A DNA stretch of 64,000 bases from JBBSAT01 sp044223665. Its GTDB lineage: Bacteria > Myxococcota_A > Polyangia > Polyangiales > Sandaracinaceae. The position numbers were made by a program, and so were the translations under genes. Of this stretch, positions 37,105 to 46,066 are shown in pieces. The stretch is from assembly GCA_044223665.1 (NCBI GenBank), contig JBGALT010000017.1:12746-76745 (forward strand), read 5' to 3'. The notes beneath the pieces were generated by a model. The model had not been told where the DNA came from. It made no database searches and saw only the letters and a list, made by a program, of their open reading frames with translations. Within the stretch, counting starts at the first letter, position 1. Each line of letters opens with the position of its first letter.

Positions 37105-38663
37105 CCAGAGCGCGAGCACCACGAGCACCCCCGCCGCCGCCCGGCTTCCCCGGCCGCACCGGCACGGCAGCCGCACGCGCTCGAGGCGGGCGCGCTCGGC
37201 GAGCTCGAAGCATCCATGGGAGCCACGGCGGCGTCTCGCGGCGGGCCCGCGTCGAAGACCGGCATCCTCGGCTCCGGCGTCGGCACGCCGCTCGGATCGA
37301 TCGTGGCGAGCGCCGCGGCCGGGTCGACGATGCCGTAGCCGTAGGTGAGGTCGTGCCCGTTCGCGTCGGGCGTCGCGAAGGGCGCGGGGCGCACCGACTC
37401 GATCAGCGCCGTCCGCAGCGCGGCCGCGCCGAGCGTCGGCACGCGCGACACCATCAGCCCGAGCACGCCGGCGACGATCGGGCACGACGACGAGGTGCCC
37501 CCGAAGTTGGAGGTCGTGTCGCCCGGATCGGCTCCGTCGGGGCCCGCGATGTCGGTCGTGAGCGTGCCGACGGGCGAGACGAGCGCGAGGCACTCGCCGC
37601 GGTTCGAGAAGCTCGTCGCTTCGTCGAACATCGTCGTCGCGCCGACCGTCACGAGGCCCGGGATCGCCTCGAGCTCGTCGCTCTGGATGAGGCGCGAGTC
37701 GTTGCCGGCCGCGAACACGACGCTCGCCCCGAGGCCGCCGTGGCCGCTCGCCATCACTTCGGTGAGCACGGCGGCGAGCGGTCCCGGCACCGGCACGCTG
37801 GCGCTGAAGCCCCAGCTGTTCGAGACGACCGCCACGTCGTCGTGCATCAGCACGAAGTCGTAGGCGCGCACGTCGGTCGAGGTGGGGACCAGCGAGCCGT
37901 CGGCGCCGAGCAGGCGCACGCAGCGGAGCGAGCACTCGGGGCAGGCACCCGCGACGTCGGTCGCGTTGTCGGTCACGGCTGCGACCAGGCCCGCGCAGGA
38001 GGTCCCGTGGTTGTTGCCGTTCGTGCCGGGCACGAACGAGGGATCGTCGTCGTCGTCGAACGCGTCGTAGCCGGGCAGCATGTGCGCCGCGAGGTCGGGA
38101 TGCGTCAGATCGCAGCCGTCGTCGACGACCGCGACGGTGACCGAGGGATCACCGTCCTCGTGGCGCCACGCCCGCTCGATGCCGATCGTCTGGAAGAACC
38201 ACTGCCCGCCGTAGCGCGGATCGTCGGGAGGGACCTGGATGTCGGCGCGCGTATGGGGAAGCGCGAGGTCGGGCGCGGCGGAGCGGAGGCGGCCGTCGAC
38301 GACCAGGGGCGCCAGGCGCTGGGCCAGCGCGAGGGCGTCTTCTTGCTCCGGCACGCTCGAGCGCACCGCGTGGATGCGCGCCCGCTCGGAGAGCACTTCG
38401 TCCACCACGACGCCGAGCCCGTCCAGGCTCCCGCCGGGCGGCAACGTCACGAGCACACGATCGGTCCCGAGCGCCACCGCGACGGTCCGCCCGTCCTCGG
38501 TGTGCAGGACGAGCTGCCCGTCCTGCTCGGACGTCAAGAGCAGCCAGTGCCCGCGATCGAAGTAGCGCGTCTGCGCCGCCGCCTCCCCCGCGCCCGCGAG
38601 CACGAGCAGGGAGGCCGTCGCGGCGGCGAGCCGCGAGACCGAGCTCCATCGAGAAGACGACAC
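36621..38663 (-). CDS. Subtilisin-like serine protease (S8), 3' end frameshifted
   Basis: A secreted protease. The signal peptide (SLLVLAGAGEAAAQ) is followed by a propeptide and an S8 catalytic domain with Asp181 (VVDDGCDLTHPD), His219 (NNHGTSCAG), Asn321 (AAGNDS) and Ser391 (GGTSSSCP). The DA-rich linker ends at CGCRAGAAGEAG near residue 500, the start of a MYXO-CTERM tail. The rest of that tail (AAAGVLVVLALWMGRRRTRR) is in a different frame. As it stands, the frame runs to 36621 with about 160 residues of shadow coding. One missing G (C on the + strand) near 37140-37142 would explain this. Confidence 0.8.
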   Translation of the reverse strand: MSSSRWSSVSRLAAATASLLVLAGAGEAAAQTRYFDRGHWLLLTSEQDGQLVLHTEDGRTVAVALGTDRVLVTLPPGGSLDGLGVVVDEVLSERARIHAVRSSVPEQEDALALAQRLAPLVVDGRLRSAAPDLALPHTRADIQVPPDDPRYGGQWFFQTIGIERAWRHEDGDPSVTVAVVDDGCDLTHPDLAAHMLPGYDAFDDDDDPSFVPGTNGNNHGTSCAGLVAAVTDNATDVAGACPECSLRCVRLLGADGSLVPTSTDVRAYDFVLMHDDVAVVSNSWGFSASVPVPGPLAAVLTEVMASGHGGLGASVVFAAGNDSRLIQSDELEAIPGLVTVGATTMFDEATSFSNRGECLALVSPVGTLTTDIAGPDGADPGDTTSNFGGTSSSCPIVAGVLGLMVSRVPTLGAAALRTALIESVRPAPFATPDANGHDLTYGYGIVDPAAALATIDPSGVPTPEPRMPVFDAGPPRDAAVAPMDASSSPSAPASSACGCRAGAAGEAGRRRGCSWCSRSGWAGVARDGPRARSRCSCWVGAPSIRRRPLRSASCVPTRPAPPRCRRSTRRPRRWRASSRPADRFASTSRVRARTRSTCVTTTRTARPTTSTTSRSSTTRSSRATRAWASVRRGPIRTCRSITGATRSSTSTCSTSARAQAPTARSAARTASWGAAAAATW

Positions 38664-38701
38664 GCGCCCGATGGTAGCCGACTGCCCGCCAGCCGTCGGG
38701 C

Positions 38702-38736
38702 TCCCTTCGGTCGGCCGAGCGTCCCTTCGGTCGGCC
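38702..38736. repeat. 20-bp tandem repeat
   Basis: TCCCTTCGGTCGGCC occurs at 38702-38716 and again at 38722-38736, a period of 20 bases. It lies between the start of the subtilisin gene and the intergenic repeat, in a region without a gene. It could bind a regulator of the subtilisin operon, though the order is unproven. Confidence 0.45.
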
Positions 38737-38844
38737 CCGGGCGGTGCGGGCCGCTCCGATTCAATTCAGCGCAGGTCTGCGTCCCATGGTGCGCGGGGTT
38801 GGCTTCCCGGCGCGGAGAGCGCGGCCGCGGAGGACGAAGGCCGC

Positions 38845-38937
38845 TCGCCCGCGAGCGAAGCGAGTCGGAGTGGGGGTGAGCGAGATCCGGCTCCGCCGGT
38901 CTCGCGAGGGGCGCGCTCAGCGCCCCTGAAGACTCAG
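38845..38937. repeat. Dispersed intergenic repeat, copy 2, with terminator hairpin
   Basis: Second copy of the element at 35144-35252. Its hairpin is a perfect 8-bp stem, AGGGGCGC (38907-38914) and GCGCCCCT (38920-38927), with a 5-base loop, placed just 3' of the HmuY-like gene, and therefore acts plausibly as its terminator. Confidence 0.6.
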
Positions 38938-39773
38938 TCGAGGAACGACCACTGCACCCGCAGGTTGCCCGACGAGCCGGGGGTCGTCGGCATCGTGCCG
39001 GCGCTGTCGCACGCGTCCTGGTCGGCCGGGTTGTAGTAGCTGAGCACCTCGAGCTTGACGTGACGCCCGCTCGCGAGCGCGACGATGTACACGTTGTGTG
39101 ACATCGCCACGCAGCTCGTGTAGCTCCAGAAGCTCGAGAGGACCATCGAGGGCGACATCAGCCCGGAGCCGTCGGGGACGTAGTCGCAGCTCTCGGTCAT
39201 GTAGGCCTCGGAGTGGAACGTCAGGCCCGTCGGCACCGACGTCACCGAGAGGAACGTCGGCGGCATCCCGGTCGCGGGATCGTTGGGCAGGCGGGCGCCC
39301 TGTACGCACGAGGGCCCGCCGACGCCGCTGTTGAGGCGGATCACGAAGCGGCGGAAGGCGATGTCCCAGTCCTGCGAGTCGAACGACGCCTCGTCCGAGA
39401 GATCGACCCGCACGAGGCCTGCGTCGGTGAAGCGGGCGTAGACGTAGCTCTCGCTCGGCGAGAGACCGCCCGCCATCGAGTCGATGTGCGTGACGTGCAC
39501 GGCGCCGACGCCCTCTTCCTCGACGGTACGGGTGCTGACCGTCGTGAAGAGATCGAGCATCGCGATCTGCTGATCGACGCACGTCGGCGCGACGGGGGTG
39601 CACGTCGCGGCGGAGCCGCCATCGGTGCCGGCATCGGCCATCGTGACGTTCGCGTCGTTCTCGGTCGTGGCCGGCGTCGTGCTGCACGCCGAAGCGAGCA
39701 GCGACAGCGCGAGCGAGCCGAAGAGAGAGGTGCGCGACGAAGAAGAAAGGTGCGGACGAGCGGGAGCGGACAT
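38934..39773 (-). CDS. HmuY-like lipoprotein
   Basis: A 279-residue lipoprotein (signal FGSLALSLLASAC). The sequence WDIAFRRFVIRLNSGVGGPSC, an SESYVYARFTDAGLVRVDLSD segment and a C-terminal VKLEVLSYYNPADQDACDSAG match the HmuY fold, first seen in the haem-binding protein of Porphyromonas. In myxobacteria such proteins are common and their ligand is not established. The N-terminal Met is set by the signal peptide. It is divergent from the gene at 39965. Confidence 0.8.
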   Translation of the reverse strand: MSAPARPHLSSSSRTSLFGSLALSLLASACSTTPATTENDANVTMADAGTDGGSAATCTPVAPTCVDQQIAMLDLFTTVSTRTVEEEGVGAVHVTHIDSMAGGLSPSESYVYARFTDAGLVRVDLSDEASFDSQDWDIAFRRFVIRLNSGVGGPSCVQGARLPNDPATGMPPTFLSVTSVPTGLTFHSEAYMTESCDYVPDGSGLMSPSMVLSSFWSYTSCVAMSHNVYIVALASGRHVKLEVLSYYNPADQDACDSAGTMPTTPGSSGNLRVQWSFLD

Positions 39774-39964
39774 GCCCGGGCATTGACACGAGAACGCCCC
39801 GCGCGCACTCGCCCCCGGCACCACCGAGAGCGGCCGCCGGCCGTCCGCCGCGAGCGCACCGACCGCGATCACGCCCAGGGGCCGCTCCTTCGTTGACCCC
39901 GAAACCGGGGCACAAGTACGCTCGCACGGCACCCGCGGCCTCGACGGCCCGGGCAAGGGAGAAC

Positions 39965-40720
39965 ATGGGGCCCACGGCTGCTCGCATCGCTCGACGTCGA
40001 CCGGATCATCTTGCCCGTGCGCGCGCCCTGGCCATCACCGCCGCGTGCCTCGTCTCGGCCGTCGCCTCCACGGCGCTCGCCGGGGACGTCCGGGGAACGC
40101 TCACGATTCCGACGGAGCTCCCGTCGATGACGCCCGCGCCGACCGACGAGGCGCAGGCACGGCTGCGCTACTGGGAAGAGTGGAACGGCTTCCTGGATCC
40201 CCGCCCCACGCGCGTCGATCCGTCCCGCGAGATCGCGGTGGTGCTCACGGGCGAAGGAGCGCTTTCCGAGGCCGACCAGCCGCCCTACCGGATCCACAAC
40301 GGATCGCTCCAGCCGGCCACGGTCGTCGTCCGGGTCGGCTCCGGCTTCCAGATCCGGAACGAGGACGGCTGCTCGTACGAGATCTACGCCGAGGGCCTCG
40401 AGGAGATCGGCCCGGTGCAGACGGCCCCCGGCAACGCGCGCCCGCTCACGGTCTCGGCGGCCGGCCACTGGCCCCTGGCCGACCGGAACTACCCGCACGT
40501 CCGCGGGCACCTCCACGCGATCCCCGACCTCGTCGCCCGCGCGCAGGTCGATGCGCAGGGCGGCTACACCTTCCACGCCGTCGCGCCGGGCAGCTACGTG
40601 CTCCACGTCTATCACGGCGATCACGAGGCGAGCTCGCAGCCGGTCACGGTGACCGACGGCACGCTCACCGTTCCCGCCATCCAGGTCCAGGCCGCCGCCG
40701 CGGCCGCGGCCGCGCACTGA
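39965..40720 (+). CDS. Exported protein with cupredoxin-like and carboxypeptidase-regulatory-like parts
   Basis: A 251-residue exported protein (signal ARALAITAACLVSAVASTALA). A beta-sandwich follows with RIHNGSLQPATVVVRVGSG, NEDGCSYEIYAEG, and HWPLADRNYPHVRGHLHAIPDLVARAQV, resembling the cupredoxin-like or regulatory (CarbopepD) modules that precede periplasmic sensors. A Gly/Val-rich beta repeat (GGYTFHAVAPGSYVLHVYHGDHE) ends it. The ATG at 39965 has a GGGAGAA site. It is 13 bp before the cache-like sensor gene, so they probably form one operon and may function together in sensing. Confidence 0.7.
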   Translation: MGPTAARIARRRPDHLARARALAITAACLVSAVASTALAGDVRGTLTIPTELPSMTPAPTDEAQARLRYWEEWNGFLDPRPTRVDPSREIAVVLTGEGALSEADQPPYRIHNGSLQPATVVVRVGSGFQIRNEDGCSYEIYAEGLEEIGPVQTAPGNARPLTVSAAGHWPLADRNYPHVRGHLHAIPDLVARAQVDAQGGYTFHAVAPGSYVLHVYHGDHEASSQPVTVTDGTLTVPAIQVQAAAAAAAAH

Positions 40721-40733
40721 GCCGAGGAGACCG

Positions 40734-42618
40734 ATGCTTCCGCTGACTCGGTTCTGGTCTCTCATCCTGGTGCTCGGCGCGGTCGCCGGCATCGCCATCG
40801 CGATGATCGGCACGCGCATGATCGACGAGCGCACCGACGACGCGACGCGCGGAGCGCTGGTCCGCGACCGCTTCGAGCTCGAGGCGCTGCTCAAGCTCGA
40901 TGCGCGCGCCCGCATCGACGCGATCGCCCCGCTCGCCGCGCACAACGACGTGCGGACCGCGCTGCGCACCGCCACCGGGCGCGCCGCCGGCACGCAGATC
41001 GACGAGACGCTCTCCACGAACCTGCGCACGCGTCTGGGCGAGCTGAACAACCAGCTCGGCGAGATGTCGGCCGACGTGATCTTCGCCGTGGACCAGAACG
41101 GCATCATCGTCACGCAGTTCGGCGGCGGCGCGACGCCTCCGCTCGGCGCGGGCCTCGGCGCGTTCCCGCTCGTGCGCCGCGCGCTCGACGGCTACGTGCG
41201 CGACGACGTCTGGGTCTACAACGGCGAGGTCTATCGCATGGCCGCGCGCCCCGTGGTCGACGCGGGCCAGTACGTCGGCGCGATCGTCGTCGGCAAGCGC
41301 TTCGACGACGTCTTCGCGCAGCGCCTCGTGCGCTTCCTGAGCGGCGCCAGCGTCGCGTTCTTCCTTCGCGACCAGGTGGTCGCGAGCGCGATGCCCTCGA
41401 CGGGCGAGCCCGGCATCTCGCGGACCGAGCTAGGCACGCCGCTGGCGACGATCGCCGACGCGCCCGAGTGGGCGGCCGGCGAGCTCTCGCCGGTCCAGAC
41501 GGTCCCGACCGGCTTCGCCGTGTTCGCGCCGATCGTCGGTGGCGCCTCGTACGCGCACGTGGGCTACGCGATCGCGCGGCCTTCGATCCACCTCGAGAGC
41601 CCGACGGCGATCGTGGGCCTCGCCTCGGGAGAAGACTGGGCGGCGCTGCCCTGGGGCATGCTCTCGGCGTTCGCGTTCGTGCTCTTCGTGCTCGCCATGC
41701 TGTGGATCTGGCTGGAGCACTCGCGGCCGCTGACGAAGTTCCGCAACGCGGCCGAGCGGCTCGGCAAGCGCGACCTCGATCGCTTCGTGCCGCCCGAGTT
41801 CGGCGGGCAGCTGCGCACCGCAGCCGCGAGCATCAACGAGGCGCTCGACAAGGTGCAGGACGCCGCCGCCGCGACCGGTGCGCGCCGCAAGGCGGCCGAT
41901 CTGGATCAGATCCTCGGCAAGGCGCCCGAGACGAGCTCGCCCGCGTTCTTCGGCTTCGGCGAGGACAAGAGCCGCAGCTCCGGAGGCGACTTCGAGCTGC
42001 TGCCGGTCGGCCGCTTCGCCCGCGCCGACGCCGCCGGCGCCGGCCGCGCCGATGCCGCCGGCCGCCAAGCCCGCGGCGCCTCCCGCGCCGCCGGGGCCGC
42101 CCGCCGCGCCCGTCGCCAAGCCGGCCGCACCTCCCGCGGCGCCTCCGGCCGCCACGCCCGCCGCGCCTCCGGCGCCACCCGCCAAGCCCCAGGATCCGCT
42201 GGGCACCACGATGATCGGCGTCGGCTCGGGCTCGGCGTCGGGGGCTGGAATGCTCCAAGCGCAGTCGGTCCCGCGGCCCTCGGCTCCGGGCGCCGGCGCG
42301 CCGCTCGCCGAGTCTCCGGACGAGGGCGACGAGGACGGGGCCACGATGGTGGCCAAGGTCCCCGACGAGCTGCTCAAGCGCGCGGGCTCCGAGGCCGCCG
42401 AGCAGGAAGCGCACTACCGCGAGGTCTTCGAGCAGTTCGTCGCGACGAAGAAGCAGTGCAACGAGCCGACGGTGGGCCTCACCTTCGACAAGTTCGTGGT
42501 GACGCTGCGCAAGAACCGCGAGCAGATCGTGCAGAAGCACGGCGCCGCCAAGGTCCGCTTCACGGTGTACGTGAAGGAGGGCAAGGCCGCGCTGAAGGCG
42601 ACGCCCATCAAGGAATGA
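40734..42618 (+). CDS. Membrane sensor-like protein (MXAN_5187 type), frameshifted in the linker
   Basis: A transmembrane protein of about 628 residues after repair. A membrane helix (SLILVLGAVAGIAIAMIG) is followed by an extracytoplasmic cache-like domain (residues 40-300, with DVIFAVDQNGIIVTQFGG and YVGAIVVGKRFDD), a second helix near 300-325 (LSAFAFVLFVLAMLWIWL), a HAMP-like segment, a Pro/Ala-rich linker and a conserved C-terminal domain of about 75 residues (HYREVFEQFVATKKQCNE, FVVTLRKNREQI, FTVYVKEGKAALKATPI). The frame changes by one base near 42011-42012 (one C too many in GGCCGC); without it the linker reads VGASPAPTPPAPAAP. The coordinates given here are those of the repaired gene. 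Confidence 0.8.
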
Positions 42619-42633
42619 AGAGAGTCGGTCGCG

Positions 42634-43188
42634 ATGCGAACCGTGGGCTTGGCCTTCGCTCTGGCGTTCTCTTCGTGCGGAGGTGAGCCCGAGCCGTCGC
42701 ATCCGCCGGCGGACCCTCCGGGCGACCCCCGAGAGCCGAGCGCGCCCGCCGAGAGCACGGTGCCGGTGGCCACGACCGCCACGGCCTCGCCGCCGTCCAC
42801 GCCGAGCGAGCCCCCGCACTGCGTGGTTCGGGGTGAGCCCGGCGTCGACGGCATCGCCATCTCGGTCGAGAACCACGGCGAGAGCGACGTCTCGCTGCGC
42901 ACGGCCGTGATCGTCGAGACCCAGGCGCCGGCAGGCGCGTTCGAGCCCGGAGCGAGTGAGGGATCGCTGGCGCTTCGTCCGGACTGCGAGCACGCGGCCG
43001 AGACGTGCGTGACCCTGGCGCCGGGAGGCGAGCTGCGTCCGCCGAGCTGGAACGGAACCTGGGGCGACATGCAGTGCGACTGCGAGCGCTGCGCGCCGGC
43101 CGATCCGGGGACGTATCGCTTCGTGGTCGTCACGTGCGATGGCGAGCACCGCATCGAGGGCGCCCCGTTCGTCCTGCCCACGCGCTGA
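42634..43188 (+). CDS. Lipoprotein, function unknown
   Basis: A 184-residue lipoprotein (signal TVGLAFALAFSSC). A Pro/Ser/Glu-rich linker of about 45 residues leads to a Cys-containing beta domain (RGEPGVDGIAISVENHGESDVSLRTAVIV; DMQCDCERCAPADPGTYRFVVVTC). C-x-C-x2-C in the last third may bind metal or form disulfides. It starts 15 bp after the sensor gene, in the same operon. I do not recognise a family. Confidence 0.75.
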   Translation: MRTVGLAFALAFSSCGGEPEPSHPPADPPGDPREPSAPAESTVPVATTATASPPSTPSEPPHCVVRGEPGVDGIAISVENHGESDVSLRTAVIVETQAPAGAFEPGASEGSLALRPDCEHAAETCVTLAPGGELRPPSWNGTWGDMQCDCERCAPADPGTYRFVVVTCDGEHRIEGAPFVLPTR

Positions 43189-43241
43189 TCTCCGCGCTGA
43201 TCTCCGCGCGGCGCTCGCGTCGTCGGAACGGAAAGGCGTCG

Positions 43242-44236
43242 TCAGTACGGAAAGGCGAGGTCGGGCCGGAGCCGGAGCCGAAGGGGCGAGGGCGCCGGCG
43301 AAGGCGAGGCGGGAAGGCGCACGAGGCCGTAGCAGATGCCGCACTCGGCGGCCGCGTCCTCGCAGCCGACTCCCTCGAGGCAATCGGCGCAGGCCGCGTC
43401 GTGCCCCTGTCGCCCTTCGAGCGTGCGCTGCGCCGCTCGGTCGACGCACGCGCCGGAGAGCTCGCCTCCACACGCCGCCGCGAGCTCGCACGCCCGGCTC
43501 GCGGCACCACCGGCGAACGACGCCGGGGCGAGCCAGCGCCAGGCCGGAATCAGGGCGATCGCCGCGACCGCGATCAGCGGCGCCGCACGACCCATCGGCG
43601 GCGCAGGTGCCCCGGCTCGCTCGGCGGCGATCCACGACGTCGATCCGAGCACGTCGGCGAGCACGATCCCGAGGACGGCGTACCAGAGCACCGGGAACGC
43701 GAACGAGACGCCGATGCATGCGATCTCGAGCACGAGCAGCAGCGCCGCCACGCGACGGCGCCGCGCGTACCAGTGCCCGGCGCCGAAGGTGAGCGTGAGC
43801 GCGGCGAAGGCCGCCACGCGGCCGAGGCGATCGCTGCGCGGGGGAGCCTCGTCGTCTCCGGCGGCAGGCGGCGCGTGATCGGCCGCCGGGGGCGACGCCG
43901 CGGCGCTCGGCGCGCCCGGCTCGTCCGTGCCCTCGCCGCTCGTCTGCTCCGGCGCGCGGCGCAGGAGCGCGTGGAGCTCCTTCGCGCGCTCGAGGTCCCG
44001 CCGCGGAACGCGCACGACGATCTCGACGTACGTGCCGAGCATCCCGAGCATCGAGCGATGGGTGAGGCCCGGGGTCGCCACCGCGATGCCGCGTCGCGCA
44101 GCAGCTCGGCGAGGGCCCCGGCCTCGACCGGATCACCCAGGCGCGCGAGGATGACGGTGTCCTCGCCCGAGGCCGTGGCGGACGGTTCTTCCGGCTCGGT
44201 CTCCGGCGGCGTGGGCTCGCTTTGCCGCGAAGCCAC
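43242..44236 (-). CDS. DUF2007-type signal-transduction-like protein, frameshifted
   Basis: About 331 residues after repair. The N-terminal DUF2007-like domain reads VILARLGDPVEAGALAELLRDA, then after the shift VATPGLTHRSMLGMLGTYVEIVVRV and PRRDLERAKELHALL. Several hydrophobic segments follow (VAAFAALTLTFGAG, ALLLVLEIACIGVSFAFPVLW, PLIAVAAIALIPAWRW) and a Cys-rich C-terminus (CELAAACGGELSGACV, CADCLEGVGCEDAAAECGICY). A single C is missing near 44089-44090 in a run. The GTG at 44236 has a GAGGGG site; a TTG at 44269 is possible. The last step of the kinase gene overlaps it. Confidence 0.72.
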
Positions 44237-45980
44237 GCGATCGCGCGGGTCTCGGTTCCCCTCGCCCAACGCCGTCAGTCCCGGGATCGACCACCTCGGA
44301 CTGCGAGTGGTGCCCGCTCGGCGTGGTCGGAGGCGGCGCGGCGCCGGTCGTCGGGGGCGGCGCGCTCGTGGTCTCGTGGGGGCGGTGGCCGCCGCCCGAC
44401 GCGCGGTGCAGCGTGACCGCGAGCGTCTCGTCGCTCATCGACGTCAGGATCGCGCGCGAGTCGTCGTAGCCGCGCAGGCGGATGGTGATCGCGCGCTCGC
44501 CCGTCGTCGGGCGCGGGACGCGCACCGGCGTGTTGCCCACGAACGCCTGGTCGACGAGCACTTCGGCGCCGGGCGGCTCGCTCGTGATCTGCACGCTCGC
44601 GAGCGTGGGCGCCGCCGTGACGGGCGGCCCCTCGGGCACCGGCGTCGTCGCGACGCCGCTCGGAGGCGCGATCGCGAGCGTGGGCGGCGGCGCGCCCGAG
44701 GTCGGCGGAGGCGCGGAGCCCAGCGTCGGGGGCGGCACGACGGTTCCCGGGATCGCGAGCGTCGTGGGCGGTGTGAGGCCGAGCGTCGCCGGGGGGACGG
44801 CGGCCGTCGCGAGGCCCCCGGCGTACACGTACGCGCCGGCGCCGGCCACGCCCCCGATCACCAAGAGCAGCACGAAGGCGCCCAGGACGAGCGGCAAGCG
44901 AGATCGCGGCGCGGGCTCGGGCGTCGGCACCGACTGACCGAGACGCATCTCCGTGCGCGACGGAGGCTCGAGCGCGTCGGCCAGGTTGCCGGGCGGCGCG
45001 ACGCCGCGCCCTCCGATCTGCACCACCCCTCCCGACGAGATGGTGTCGAGGTCGCCGACCAGCGCGCCCATCGACTGGTAGCGCTCTTCTTGCTTCTTGC
45101 TGAGCGCCTTGAGGATCACGTCCTCGATCGCCCCCAGGCCCGCGCCCTTCACCTGGCTCGGCGGGAGCGGCTGCTCGAACATGTGCTTGCTGAGGATGCC
45201 CATGAAGGTGTCGCCGTCGAAGGGCACCTTGCCGGTGAACATCTCGTACATGATCACGCCGAGCGCGTAGATGTCGGTGCGCTGATCGACCGACTGCCCG
45301 GCCGCCTGCTCGGGCGACATGTAGTGAGGCGTGCCGAAGATCATGCCGGTGCGCGTGAGCTTGCTGTTCGCACCACCGACCTTCGCGATGCCGAAGTCGA
45401 GCACCTTCACGAAGTGATCGTCCTGGCCCTGCTTCACGAGGTAGATGTTGTCGGGCTTCAGGTCGCGGTGGACGATGCCCCGCGCGTGCGCCGCCTCGAG
45501 CGCGCTCGCGATCTGGCGCACCACGTGGATCGCGGTGGCCATCGGGATCGAGCCGCCGCGCGCGATGAGCTTCGAGAGCGACTCGCCGTCGAGGTACTCC
45601 ATGACGAAGTACACCGAGCCGTCGGGCAGGCGGCCGAAGTCCGAGATGTCGATGATGTTCGGGTCACCGATCGACGTCGCGCTCTGGGCTTCCTGCATGA
45701 AGCGCTGCACGACGTCGGCGTCCTTGGCCATCTCGCCGCGCAGGACCTTCAGCGCCATGCGCTTGCCCAGGACGGCGTGCGAGATGAGGTAGACGATGCC
45801 CATCCCGCCTTCGCCGATCGACTTCTCGACGCGGTAGCGGCCGTCGATCACCCGACCGAGCAGCGGATCGACCGGCGGCGCCACGTCCCCGTCCTGGACC
45901 TCCGTCGTCGGCGTGCCGTCGTTCGGGCAGAACGCGACGGGCTCCGTGAAGCGGGTCCCGCAGGTGCCGCAGATCTTCAT
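44133..45980 (-). CDS. Ser/Thr protein kinase with zinc ribbon and PEGA domain
   Basis: A 615-residue membrane kinase as it stands. An N-terminal zinc-ribbon (CGTCGTRF with FCPNDG) leads to a kinase domain with Gly-rich loop GEGGMGIVY, Lys78, HRDLKPDN at 171 and DFG at 195-197, then a membrane helix (LVLGAFVLLLVIGGVAGAGAYVY), a Pro/Thr linker and a PEGA domain (VQITSEPPGAEVLVDQAFVGNTPVRV). The open frame continues to 44133, but the natural end may be near 44275: with one more G the end would be SEVVDPGD and stop, fitting the EVVDP-type C-termini of relatives. Its partner and substrate are unknown. Confidence 0.88.
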   Translation of the reverse strand: MKICGTCGTRFTEPVAFCPNDGTPTTEVQDGDVAPPVDPLLGRVIDGRYRVEKSIGEGGMGIVYLISHAVLGKRMALKVLRGEMAKDADVVQRFMQEAQSATSIGDPNIIDISDFGRLPDGSVYFVMEYLDGESLSKLIARGGSIPMATAIHVVRQIASALEAAHARGIVHRDLKPDNIYLVKQGQDDHFVKVLDFGIAKVGGANSKLTRTGMIFGTPHYMSPEQAAGQSVDQRTDIYALGVIMYEMFTGKVPFDGDTFMGILSKHMFEQPLPPSQVKGAGLGAIEDVILKALSKKQEERYQSMGALVGDLDTISSGGVVQIGGRGVAPPGNLADALEPPSRTEMRLGQSVPTPEPAPRSRLPLVLGAFVLLLVIGGVAGAGAYVYAGGLATAAVPPATLGLTPPTTLAIPGTVVPPPTLGSAPPPTSGAPPPTLAIAPPSGVATTPVPEGPPVTAAPTLASVQITSEPPGAEVLVDQAFVGNTPVRVPRPTTGERAITIRLRGYDDSRAILTSMSDETLAVTLHRASGGGHRPHETTSAPPPTTGAAPPPTTPSGHHSQSEVVDPGTDGVGRGEPRPARSRGFAAKRAHAAGDRAGRTVRHGLGRGHRHPRAPG

Positions 45981-46066
45981 TCGCGGGGCATCTTAGCCCA
46001 AGCGCGCCGCCGGGAGGGAGCGAGGGCGGGCCAAATCTTTTCGCGCCCTCGCGCGTCGGATTCCGC

